Assembly (NCBI RefSeq): GCF_001941625.1
Contig: NZ_CP016076.1
Span: 6,246,001-6,310,000 of the forward strand
Length of the DNA stretch: 64,000 nucleotides
Reading direction: 5' to 3'
Source: Actinoalloteichus fjordicus
GTDB taxonomy: Bacteria > Actinomycetota > Actinomycetes > Mycobacteriales > Pseudonocardiaceae
Of this stretch, positions 20,452-28,400 are shown in pieces (position 1 is the first letter of the stretch; every line of letters starts with the position of its first letter). The notes under the pieces are model-generated. The model saw only the letters and a list, made by a program, of their open reading frames with translations. It was not told the origin of the DNA and did no database searches. The position numbers were made by a program, and so were the translations under genes.

Positions 20452-22212
20452 TCAGCCCGGATAGGACGGCGTCACGCTGGAACCGGAGACACGAAGCAGC
20501 TGTTTCCAGTACCCGTTGACGTCCGCCGTCGTCCACAGGCCGTTCTGGTCGGCGACGATGACGTCATGACCGGGGAAGGCCGTCACCTCGGTGACCGGCG
20601 GGCTGAGGTTCGTCGGCTGATACGTGCGGCCGTCCAACCCATCCTCCTGGAGCCGTACCACCGGCACGTCGGGATTGTCGGTGGCCACCACGAGCAGATC
20701 GCCGTCCAGCGAGTCGCCGGACGGGCTGTTCCAGCTCACTGCCGTGGCCTGCGGGTTGAGCGGCAGCGGCAGCTCACGCAGGTTGCCGATCCTCGGATTG
20801 CCCCCGTCGCTGACGATCGCGCCCACCAACAGCCGTCCCCCAGCGATCGCCACGATGCGCATCCCGTCCGGGGCGAAGCGCAGCGCAGTCACCTCGCCGT
20901 ACTCGAGCAGCTCCCGCGCCGACACCTCGCTCGCCTGCCAGCCGCCCTCGCCGGTGGCCACGACCTGGAGGACCGTGTGCCCGTCGGCGACGGTCCACAA
21001 CTCCGATGCGCCCGCCCGCCAGGTCGGCCGGGTCAAGGTCGTCGCCTCGACGGGGACGGAGTCCAGTTCCTCCCCGTACTCGCCGACCCACAGGTCTCGT
21101 CCCCCGGCGTCGTCGTCCCCGACGACGGCGAGTCTCGACCCGGCGATCGACTGGCTGGCACTGCGGGCCCGGTAAGCCCCCTCACCCGCAGGCCCCGGCA
21201 CCGCCTCACCGTCGACGGTGAGCTTCTGGACCTGACCGTCTCGCACCACCAGGCTCGACAGGTCGGGGTCCGGCGTGACGGCTCGCCGAAGGTCGTCGAA
21301 GTCCTCGCGATGCCATTCGGTCTGATCCCGGAGGACGTCGACGCCCTCCACCAGCACCCGTACCGGGGTGGGGCGCAGCGATTGCAGCGAGAAGACCAGG
21401 CCTGCCACCATCTCCCGTCGGCCGTCCTGCGTCAGTTCGCCGAGATTGGTGAGGTCGATCTCGATGACCCCGTCATCGTTCTCCGCCACCGCATGTCGGG
21501 TGTCCACGCCTGCGGACAGCACGGGGATCACCGCCCCCTGCAGCGCGGGTGACGGCCCCTTCTTGAGCAGCTCGACGATCTGCCCCGGCTGACTGCTGTT
21601 GGTCGCGGGCGGCAGGTAGCGCCGCTCCGGTACCAGTCCCTTCCGGTCGTGTGCGAAGAAGTACAGCTGGACCGGCTGGTAGTGGTCGCGGAACTCGCTG
21701 AGCGGCATGATCACGCCGGGCGGGGCCTCGGTGATCCGCCACCCGTCATCGGTCCAGCGCATCGGCAGCCGGAACTCGACCTCCTGGAGGCGCGGTTCGA
21801 AGGCGTTGTACTCGTTGAGCACCCCGACCTCCAAGCCCGACACCTCGACGACGGCGGTGTCCTGCGAGTCCGGGGAGGGGGCCTGATCCGGCGCGTCGAT
21901 CGCGTTGTAGTTGCTGCTGAGGAAGCGGATGCTGACCTCGTTGTTCCACGACTCGGCTGCCTCGGCGGTGAGGTGCAGCCGAGCGGCACGGTGGTCGTCG
22001 TCGGGGTCGACGCTCGCGGAGAGGAAGCTCCTGGCCAGCTCGGTGGCGCTGAGACTGCTCACCGGCGCCTGCGGTTCACCCGTCCGGCCGCCTTCGACCA
22101 CCTCGTCCAGCTTGATCGGCGTCGACGAGTCCGGGATGGCCGCGCACCCGGAGGTGATCGACAGTCCGAGCAGGATCGCGACGCAGACTCTGCCGGTGCG
22201 TGCCCGGTTCAT
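20452..22212 (-). CDS. lpqB: lipoprotein LpqB, partner of the MtrAB two-component system
   Basis: LpqB is an exported lipoprotein that interacts with the sensor MtrB and affects cell wall homeostasis in mycobacteria. The N-terminus MNRARTGRVCVAILLGLSITSGC carries the lipobox (Cys23). Next come a LpqB N-terminal domain, a GerMN (sporulation/spore germination-type) domain around residues 190-310, and a C-terminal beta-propeller-like half (586 residues in all). The ATG at 22212 overlaps the mtrB stop (ATGA), so mtrB and lpqB are coupled. Confidence 0.95.
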   Translation of the reverse strand: MNRARTGRVCVAILLGLSITSGCAAIPDSSTPIKLDEVVEGGRTGEPQAPVSSLSATELARSFLSASVDPDDDHRAARLHLTAEAAESWNNEVSIRFLSSNYNAIDAPDQAPSPDSQDTAVVEVSGLEVGVLNEYNAFEPRLQEVEFRLPMRWTDDGWRITEAPPGVIMPLSEFRDHYQPVQLYFFAHDRKGLVPERRYLPPATNSSQPGQIVELLKKGPSPALQGAVIPVLSAGVDTRHAVAENDDGVIEIDLTNLGELTQDGRREMVAGLVFSLQSLRPTPVRVLVEGVDVLRDQTEWHREDFDDLRRAVTPDPDLSSLVVRDGQVQKLTVDGEAVPGPAGEGAYRARSASQSIAGSRLAVVGDDDAGGRDLWVGEYGEELDSVPVEATTLTRPTWRAGASELWTVADGHTVLQVVATGEGGWQASEVSARELLEYGEVTALRFAPDGMRIVAIAGGRLLVGAIVSDGGNPRIGNLRELPLPLNPQATAVSWNSPSGDSLDGDLLVVATDNPDVPVVRLQEDGLDGRTYQPTNLSPPVTEVTAFPGHDVIVADQNGLWTTADVNGYWKQLLRVSGSSVTPSYPG

Positions 22213-24314
22213 GATCTCGAATCCCCCTCGCGGCCTGCGGAGCCCGGACCGTCGCCAGTTCGCCGTTCGGGAGCCGGTGGCGTGAGTCGATCCGGCCCCT
22301 GCTCCCCGTCCCGGTGTCGACGCTGCTCTCGACCTTCGTCCCGGTGTTCGTCCTGCTGTCGATTCTGGTTCGGCTCCGGGCGCTGGTCCAGTCCGATCGG
22401 GTCCGCACTCCGATCGGAAACCCCGGTCTGGTCCTCCTCCCGCGCCCGGTCCCGGTCGGCTGTGGCGGGTTCCAGCTCCTCGTCGGCCGCCTGCCAGCGT
22501 AGGGCGTCGGCGACGGAGTCCGGCTCCACGACGGCGGGCGGTTCCGGAGGCTCACCGCCGATCTCGCCGACGACCGGGCCCGAGACGGCGGCGGGCGGCA
22601 GCGGGAGCGGGCTGCCGTTGACCTCCTCGCCGAGCCTGCGGGGCAGCGTCAGCCGGAAGCAGGCGCCGACGCCGATCTCGCCCCAGGCCTCCAGCATGCC
22701 GCCGTGGAGTCGGGCGTCCTCCAGGCTGATGGCCAGGCCGAGTCCGGTGCCGCCGGTACGCCGGTTCCTGGACGGGTCGGCCCGCCAGAACCGGTTGAAG
22801 ACCAGCTCCTCCTCGCCGGGACGCAGTCCGATGCCGTGGTCCAGAACGGTGATGGCCGCGGCGTTGCGGTCGGCGGCCAGCGTGACCACCACGGGATTGC
22901 CGTCGCAGTGGTCGACGGCGTTGGCGAGCAGGTTTCGGAGCACGCGCTCGATGCGTCGGGAGTCGATCTCGACGAGCACCGGCCGAACCGGGAGGTCGAG
23001 CTCGATGGAGGCGCCCACGTTCGTGGACAGCCCGTGCACGGCCTCCAGCGCCCGGTGCACCGAGGAGCGCAGGTCGACGGTCTCGGAGCTGAGATCCACC
23101 ACCCCGGCATCGTGTCTGCTGATCTCCAACAGGTCGCCGAGCAGTGACTCGAACCTGTCCAGTTCGTTGACCAGCAGCTCTGTGGAGCGGGCCAGTCCGG
23201 CGGGGAACTGGTCCCGCGAGGCGTGCAGGACGTCGGCGGCCATGCGCACCGTGGTCAGCGGGGTGCGCAGTTCATGGGAGACGTCCGAGGTGAAGCGGCG
23301 TTGCAGGGTGCCGAACTCCTCGAGGCGGTGGATCTGATCCTGCAGGCTGGCGGCCATCTCGTTAAACGACTCGGCCAGCCTCGCGACCTCGTCTTCACCG
23401 ACCACCCGCATCCGATCGTCGAGATCGCCTTCCGCGAACCGTTCGGCGACGGCGGCGGCCTGCCGCACGGGGCGGACCACCTGCCGGGTGACCAGGTTCG
23501 TGACACCGGCCAGCAGCAGCACGATGGCCAGCCCGCCGAGGACGAGGGTGCTCTGGACGACCCCGATCGTCTGTTCCTCGTTGGTCAGGGGGTAGAGCTG
23601 GTAGAGCTGCACGTATCGGTTGGTGGTCTGGACGGGGATGCCGATCACCAGCATCCGGACGGCCTGGTCTTCCCGAACGGCGGTGGTGATCTGATAGCTG
23701 AGGGCGCCGTCCTCGACCTGGCTGCGCAGTTCTTGCGGAACGTCCTCCTGGCGCCCGACGGCGAGCTGGCTCTCCTCCCAGCGGGCCGGACCGTGCCCGT
23801 CTATCAGCACCGGCTCGAACACGCCTGCCGCAGGCCTGGTCGAGTCGTCTGAGCTGTCTGTGCTGCTGAGGTCGGTGAGAGTGCTGCTCAGCGTGGCCTC
23901 GAAGTCGTCCCGGTTGGGGTTGACGTTGACCAGCAGCCGCTCGACGGTGTCCCGGCTCGTGTAGGCCTGGGCGGTGACGGCGCTCTGCTTGCTGTCCAAC
24001 AGCCGATTGGTGATCTCGGCCTGCAACACCATGCCGAGGACGAACACGACGGCGGAGGACAGCGCCAGCGTGCTGATCACCACCCGCAGTTGCAGCGAGC
24101 GTCGCCACAACGCGGCGAAGGCGGCGAGTCGCCGCCGGACGAGGCGGCGGGCCCGCAGGAAACCACGCACCACGGCACGGCCTGCCGCAGTGCCTCGCGC
24201 AGTACCGACTCCCACTGCAAGCCCGCCTCTGCTCCGCTGTCCCTGGCCCGGTGCCACCGCAGGCTTTACCAGAGTCCCCGGCGCAGGCGGAAGCCCGTAA
24301 TCAACCCGTGCCAT
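22209..24314 (-). CDS. mtrB: sensor histidine kinase MtrB
   Basis: MtrB is the membrane sensor kinase for MtrA. After a basic N-terminus the protein has a first membrane segment (VVISTLALSSAVVFVLGMVL), a large extracytoplasmic loop, a second segment (LVLGGLAIVLLLAGVTNLV), a HAMP domain, the H-box TSDVSHELRTPL and the ATPase boxes NLLANAVDH, DHGIGL and RTGGTGLGLAIS. A tail of roughly 105 Pro/Glu/Arg/Gln-rich residues follows the kinase core and looks disordered; mycobacterial MtrB (about 567 residues) is shorter. The start is uncertain: ATG 24314 is chosen, and an in-frame GTG at 24365 is possible. Neither has a good ribosome binding site. Confidence 0.93.
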   Translation of the reverse strand: MARVDYGLPPAPGTLVKPAVAPGQGQRSRGGLAVGVGTARGTAAGRAVVRGFLRARRLVRRRLAAFAALWRRSLQLRVVISTLALSSAVVFVLGMVLQAEITNRLLDSKQSAVTAQAYTSRDTVERLLVNVNPNRDDFEATLSSTLTDLSSTDSSDDSTRPAAGVFEPVLIDGHGPARWEESQLAVGRQEDVPQELRSQVEDGALSYQITTAVREDQAVRMLVIGIPVQTTNRYVQLYQLYPLTNEEQTIGVVQSTLVLGGLAIVLLLAGVTNLVTRQVVRPVRQAAAVAERFAEGDLDDRMRVVGEDEVARLAESFNEMAASLQDQIHRLEEFGTLQRRFTSDVSHELRTPLTTVRMAADVLHASRDQFPAGLARSTELLVNELDRFESLLGDLLEISRHDAGVVDLSSETVDLRSSVHRALEAVHGLSTNVGASIELDLPVRPVLVEIDSRRIERVLRNLLANAVDHCDGNPVVVTLAADRNAAAITVLDHGIGLRPGEEELVFNRFWRADPSRNRRTGGTGLGLAISLEDARLHGGMLEAWGEIGVGACFRLTLPRRLGEEVNGSPLPLPPAAVSGPVVGEIGGEPPEPPAVVEPDSVADALRWQAADEELEPATADRDRAREEDQTGVSDRSADPIGLDQRPEPNQNRQQDEHRDEGREQRRHRDGEQGPDRLTPPAPERRTGDGPGSAGREGDSRS

Positions 24315-24439
24315 CCGCACGCAGCCATGCAGGCCTGAACTCCACTCGATCGAGTGGAAAATCACGCCTGCCGTCGACCGACGACGGGGAGCATGCTGCC
24401 CGTTCCCCGTCGTGCTCGACCGTGAGTCGTCGGGTCACC

Positions 24440-25117
24440 TCACGGCGGGCCTGCCTTGTATCCGACACCGCGGACCGTCAGCACGACCTCGGGGTGTTCC
24501 GGGTCCCGCTCGACCTTCGAGCGCAGCCGCTGCACGTGGACGTTCACCAGCCGGGTGTCCGCCGCGTGCCGGTAGCCCCACACCTGTTCGAGCAGCACCT
24601 CCCTGGTGAACACCTGGCGAGGCTTGCGGGCCAGCGCCACGAGGAGGTCGAACTCCAGCGGAGTGAGCTGAATCGGCCTGCCCTCCCTCGTGACCTCGTG
24701 ACCCGGGACGTCGATCGTCAGGTCCCCGATGCCGAGCGTCTCGGCGGGCTCCGCCTCGGTACGGCGGAGGCGGGCCCGAATCCTCGCCACCAGCTCCTTC
24801 GGCTTGAACGGCTTGACGACGTAGTCGTCCGCACCGGATTCAAGTCCCAGCACCACGTCGACCGTGTCGGTCTTCGCGGTGAGCATCACGATGGGCACCC
24901 CCGACTCTGATCGGATCGCCTTGCAGACGTCGATGCCGTTCATCCCCGGCAGCATCAGGTCCAGCAGAACGAGATCAGGCTTCAATTCGCGCATGGCGGG
25001 CATTGCTCGTGCCCCGTCCCCCACGACCGCCGTCTCGAAGCCCTCACCCCGTAGGACGATGGTGAGCATCTCCGCCAACGCCGGATCGTCGTCCACCACC
25101 AATACACGCGACTTCAT
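24440..25117 (-). CDS. mtrA: response regulator MtrA
   Basis: An OmpR/PhoB-type response regulator, 225 residues. The receiver domain has the acidic pocket VVDDDP, phospho-acceptor Asp53 in LVLLDLMLPGMNG, the switch Thr in VIVMLTAKT and Lys in YVVKPFKPKELVARI. The C-terminal winged helix contains LTPLEFDLLVALARKP and VNVHVQRLRSKVE. MtrA controls division, wall and replication genes in actinobacteria. The ATG at 25117 yields the standard N-terminus MKSRVLVVDDD; the open frame upstream is not coding. It is followed after 125 nt by mtrB and then lpqB in one unit. Confidence 0.97.
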   Translation of the reverse strand: MKSRVLVVDDDPALAEMLTIVLRGEGFETAVVGDGARAMPAMRELKPDLVLLDLMLPGMNGIDVCKAIRSESGVPIVMLTAKTDTVDVVLGLESGADDYVVKPFKPKELVARIRARLRRTEAEPAETLGIGDLTIDVPGHEVTREGRPIQLTPLEFDLLVALARKPRQVFTREVLLEQVWGYRHAADTRLVNVHVQRLRSKVERDPEHPEVVLTVRGVGYKAGPP

Positions 25118-25382
25118 GCCCCATATGGTCGCACTGGGTCCTGACCTGGTCCGCATCACCCGCTGCTGAGCGGCCTCCGCGATTCCGACCCGCTGTCCCC
25201 CGACCCACTGGTCTCTGTCCACGCACGTACCTCGCACTCACTGGAGGTGACCTTGGTCACCCCATCGGCGTAACCATGACCTACACCGCAGATGAGACCG
25301 AAAACGTTACCGACTCACATGTCTCGACTTGATCTCTGTTCGTCGAGTCACGTGCGGCCGAGCAGTCGTTGGGCCGAACGGC

Positions 25383-25859
25383 TCAGGCCGGTGACCAGGG
25401 CACCAGTCGTCTGACTCGAAGCTCCGGTTCGGTTCGGCGGAGGAGGAATCTCGGCAGCAGCTCGCGGGAGATGACGGGGCGGGTGCCCTCCAGCTCTGCC
25501 GAGCCGCCGGGCCACCGGACGGCGTTCGGCCGCACCACGGACCGCTCCACGGCCTCGTCCAGCTCCACGGTCCCGAGCACCACCGCCGTCACCAGACCGA
25601 CCAGCCGAACTCGGTCGGTCTCCAGCCGCAGGTCGAATTCCACCGGTTGATCGATGTCGAGGAAGACGAGCACGATCGCGCCGAGCACCCACATGCCCAC
25701 GCTCGTCGCATCCTCGTTCGGCGGTTCGACGTCGATCATGGTGTGCACGCCGTGTTCCTCGTGGGCCCAGGAGGCCAGCGGGAACCCGGTCTGCTCGGCG
25801 GCCTCGGCGAGCAGCGCCCGCACCAGGTCGACCGGATTGTCCTCAGCCGAGTACGACAT
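25383..25859 (-). CDS. hypothetical protein
   Basis: A 158-residue protein that I do not recognise. Its ATG (25859) lies inside the 3' end of tmk, overlapping it by 17 bp, so it is probably co-transcribed with tmk. It starts MSYSAEDNPVDLVRALLAEAAEQTGF and contains one moderately hydrophobic stretch (VGMWVLGAIVLVFLDI) and a second (LVGLVTAVVLGTVEL) that could be beta strands rather than membrane helices. The C-terminus is Arg-rich (PRFLLRRTEPELRVRRL). No known motif is visible. Codon use is typical of the genome. Confidence 0.7.
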   Translation of the reverse strand: MSYSAEDNPVDLVRALLAEAAEQTGFPLASWAHEEHGVHTMIDVEPPNEDATSVGMWVLGAIVLVFLDIDQPVEFDLRLETDRVRLVGLVTAVVLGTVELDEAVERSVVRPNAVRWPGGSAELEGTRPVISRELLPRFLLRRTEPELRVRRLVPWSPA

Positions 25860-26484
25860 CCACCAGCCCGTTCACGTCCACTGACGAGGCTCCGTCGACG
25901 GAGACCCAGGGCGACAGCCACGAGACCGCCGCGAGTTGCGCGTAGCGGTCGGCGCAGCGCGCCTGAAGCCCGTCGTCGGTCTCGAAGAGATCCCGCGCGC
26001 GGTCCGCCTCCGACTCGGCGCGCCGGACGGCCCGCGCCGCCGCAGTGGCAGGCGGCACCGACAGGAGCAACTGGAGATCCGGCCTCGGCAGACCGAAGCG
26101 GTCCACCTCCAGATCATGCAGCCAGGTGACGAACTCGCCGTCGATCGGCTCGTGCAGCCGGGCCGCACCGTAGGCGGCGTTGGAGGCGATATAGCGGTCC
26201 ACCAGGACGACGTCGTGCTCCCGCAGGGCCTTACGCACCCCTTCCGCGCCTTCGCGGCGGTCCAGCGCGTAGAGGACGGCCATCCCGTAGACCGAGTCGC
26301 CCAGCGGCCCGAGCCTGCCGTGCAGTCCCTCCCGCACCAGGTCCGCGTGCACGTCCTGCCCATAGCGGGGAAAAGCCCCGGACCCGACCGACGCGCCCCG
26401 GGCGATGAGCCCGGCGCGCAGTCGATCGGTCATGGTCCGTTTTCCGGCTCCGTCGATGCCCTCGATCACGATCAAGCGACTCAC
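25843..26484 (-). CDS. tmk: thymidylate kinase
   Basis: It phosphorylates dTMP to dTDP for DNA synthesis. The P-loop IEGIDGAGKRT is near residue 10, the DR(Y/H) motif appears as VDRYIASNAAYG, and a lid-like Arg-rich segment AVRRAESEADRARDLFE lies near residue 160; 213 residues is standard. The GTG at 26484 (VSRLIVIEG) has GGTGG 6 nt upstream and matches family N-termini. The frame continues open upstream through a 30-bp tandem repeat, so a longer product is formally possible but unlikely. The order sahH-tmk-mtrA-mtrB-lpqB matches mycobacteria (from memory). Confidence 0.93.
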   Translation of the reverse strand: MSRLIVIEGIDGAGKRTMTDRLRAGLIARGASVGSGAFPRYGQDVHADLVREGLHGRLGPLGDSVYGMAVLYALDRREGAEGVRKALREHDVVLVDRYIASNAAYGAARLHEPIDGEFVTWLHDLEVDRFGLPRPDLQLLLSVPPATAAARAVRRAESEADRARDLFETDDGLQARCADRYAQLAAVSWLSPWVSVDGASSVDVNGLVDVVLG

Positions 26485-26520
26485 GGCGGCCACCGTAGCC
26501 GGCGGGTGCCGAGGGCCGAC

Positions 26521-26745
26521 CGACGGCCCTGCTGGACGGAGCATCCACACCGACGGCCCCGCTGGACGGAGCATCCACACCGACGGCCCCGCCGGACGAA
26601 GCATCCACACCGACGGCCCTACCGGAGCTTCTATACAGACGGCCCGGCCCGAGCGTCCATACCCAAGGCCCCGGCCGGAGCGCCCATACCGACGCTCCGG
26701 CCGAAGCCTGCACACCGACCGCACCGGCCGGAGCGGGACACCCGC
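26521..26745. repeat. 30-bp tandem repeat (minisatellite) between sahH and tmk
   Basis: Four head-to-tail 30-bp units begin at 26521, 26551, 26581 and 26611, each opening CGACGGCCC; the first three differ by 1-4 bases. Degenerate copies of 26-30 bp continue to about 26745. Read on the minus strand in the tmk frame, the unit encodes GPSVWMLRPA and includes GTG and ATG triplets, so each copy offers a possible in-frame upstream start for tmk. No stop separates it from tmk. Confidence 0.88.
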
Positions 26746-26762
26746 CGCGGCGAGAAAAGAGA

Positions 26763-28226
26763 TCAGTACCGGTAGTGGTCCGCCTTGAACGGGCCGTCGA
26801 CGTCGACGTCGATGTACTCGGCCTGCTCCTTGGTGAGTCGGGTCAGTTCACCCCCGAGCGCGGTCAGGTGGATCAATGCCACCTTCTCGTCGAGCTTCTT
26901 CGGCAGCCGGAAGACCTCGCGGTCGTACTCCTCGTTCTTGGTGAACAGTTCGACCTGGGCGATCACCTGGTTGGAGAAGGAGTTCGACATGACGAACGAC
27001 GGGTGGCCGGTCGCATTGCCCAGGTTCAGCAGCCTGCCCTCGGAGAGCACGATGATCGAGTGGCCGTCGGGGAAGACCCACTCGTCGACCTGCGGCTTGA
27101 TCTCGATGCGGTGGATGCCGGGATACCTGGCGAGTCCGGCCATGTCGAGTTCGTTGTCGAAGTGACCGATGTTGCCCAGGATCGCCTGGTGCTTCATCCG
27201 CGCCATGTCCTCGACCGTCACGACGTCCTTGTTGCCCGTGGTCGTGATGATGATGTCGGCCTTGTCGACGATGTTCGCCAGGGTGCTCACCTGGTAGCCG
27301 TCCATCGCCGCCTGGAGTGCGCAGATCGGGTCGATCTCGGTGACGACCACGCGCGCGCCCTGGCCGCGCAGCGATTCGGCAGCGCCCTTGCCGACGTCGC
27401 CGTAGCCGCAGATCACGGCCACCTTGCCGCCGATGAGGACGTCGGTCCCCCGGTTGATACCGTCGATCAGCGAGTGCCGGATGCCGTAGCGGTTGTCGAA
27501 CTTGGACTTGGTGACCGCGTCGTTGACGTTGATCGCCGGGAAGAGCAGTTCGCCCTGTGCCGCGAGCTGATACAGCCGCAGCACGCCGGTCGTGGTCTCC
27601 TCGGTGACGCCGAGGATCGCCTCGCCCGCCTTGGTCCACTTGGACGCGTCCTGGGCCAGCGAGGCGCGCAGCAGGTCGAGGAAGACCCGGAACTCGTCGC
27701 TGTCCGCGTCGTCCGCGGGCGGGACGACACCCGCCTTCTCATACTGGGTTCCCTTGTGCACCAGCATGGTGGCGTCGCCGCCGTCGTCGAGGATCATGTT
27801 GGCCGTGGCACCGTTCGGCCAGGTGAGCATCTTCTCGGTGCACCACCAGTACTCTTCGAGCGACTCGCCCTTCCAGGCGAAGACCGGCACCCCGGCAGGC
27901 TCTTCCGGCGTGCCGTGCGGGCCGACGACGGTGGCCGCAGCGGCATGGTCCTGAGTGGAGAAGATGTTGCAGGAGGCCCAGCGCACCTCTGCTCCCAGGG
28001 CCACCAGGGTCTCGATCAGCACTGCGGTCTGGACGGTCATGTGCAGCGAGCCCGAGATACGGGCCCCTCTCAGCGGATACACCTCGGCGTACTCGCGCCG
28101 CAGAGCCATCAGGCCAGGCATCTCGTGCTCGGCGAGGCGGATCTCCCGGCGGCCGAACTCGGCCAGCGACAGGTCCGCCACCGCGAAGTCGATCCCGGCC
28201 CGCGTCTGCAACCTCTCGGCACTCAT
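26763..28226 (-). CDS. sahH: adenosylhomocysteinase (S-adenosyl-L-homocysteine hydrolase)
   Basis: An NAD-dependent enzyme that splits S-adenosylhomocysteine into adenosine and homocysteine in the methyl cycle. Motifs are [53 protein letters not shown], the Rossmann signature [20 protein letters not shown] and the C-terminal DHYRY. A mycobacteria-like insertion ([24 protein letters not shown] and following) is present; 487 residues. The ATG at 28226 is preferred over a GTG two codons upstream because GAGGAG sits 8 nt before it. No riboswitch was recognised in the 170-nt leader it shares with the divergent gene. Confidence 0.97.
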   Translation of the reverse strand: MSAERLQTRAGIDFAVADLSLAEFGRREIRLAEHEMPGLMALRREYAEVYPLRGARISGSLHMTVQTAVLIETLVALGAEVRWASCNIFSTQDHAAAATVVGPHGTPEEPAGVPVFAWKGESLEEYWWCTEKMLTWPNGATANMILDDGGDATMLVHKGTQYEKAGVVPPADDADSDEFRVFLDLLRASLAQDASKWTKAGEAILGVTEETTTGVLRLYQLAAQGELLFPAINVNDAVTKSKFDNRYGIRHSLIDGINRGTDVLIGGKVAVICGYGDVGKGAAESLRGQGARVVVTEIDPICALQAAMDGYQVSTLANIVDKADIIITTTGNKDVVTVEDMARMKHQAILGNIGHFDNELDMAGLARYPGIHRIEIKPQVDEWVFPDGHSIIVLSEGRLLNLGNATGHPSFVMSNSFSNQVIAQVELFTKNEEYDREVFRLPKKLDEKVALIHLTALGGELTRLTKEQAEYIDVDVDGPFKADHYRY

Positions 28227-28400
28227 CTCCACGACTCCTCAAACCCGACTCGATCGACTTCCGAACAGTACCGTTCGCCACGCCGATGACCCCATGTGCT
28301 CGCGAAGGACCACGAGATCGCAGAGGATTGCCGACGAACACGACCAGAAGAGTCGATAATCGACGTCCTTGGTCAAGACGTGGCAGGAAGGCGAGCAGCC

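Noticed and set aside
26521-26745. Possible CRISPR array
   Set aside because: Repeats are head to tail without unique spacers, so this is a minisatellite.
28227-28400. Possible SAH or SAM riboswitch upstream of sahH
   Set aside because: No conserved riboswitch core or stem set could be matched by eye in the short leader.
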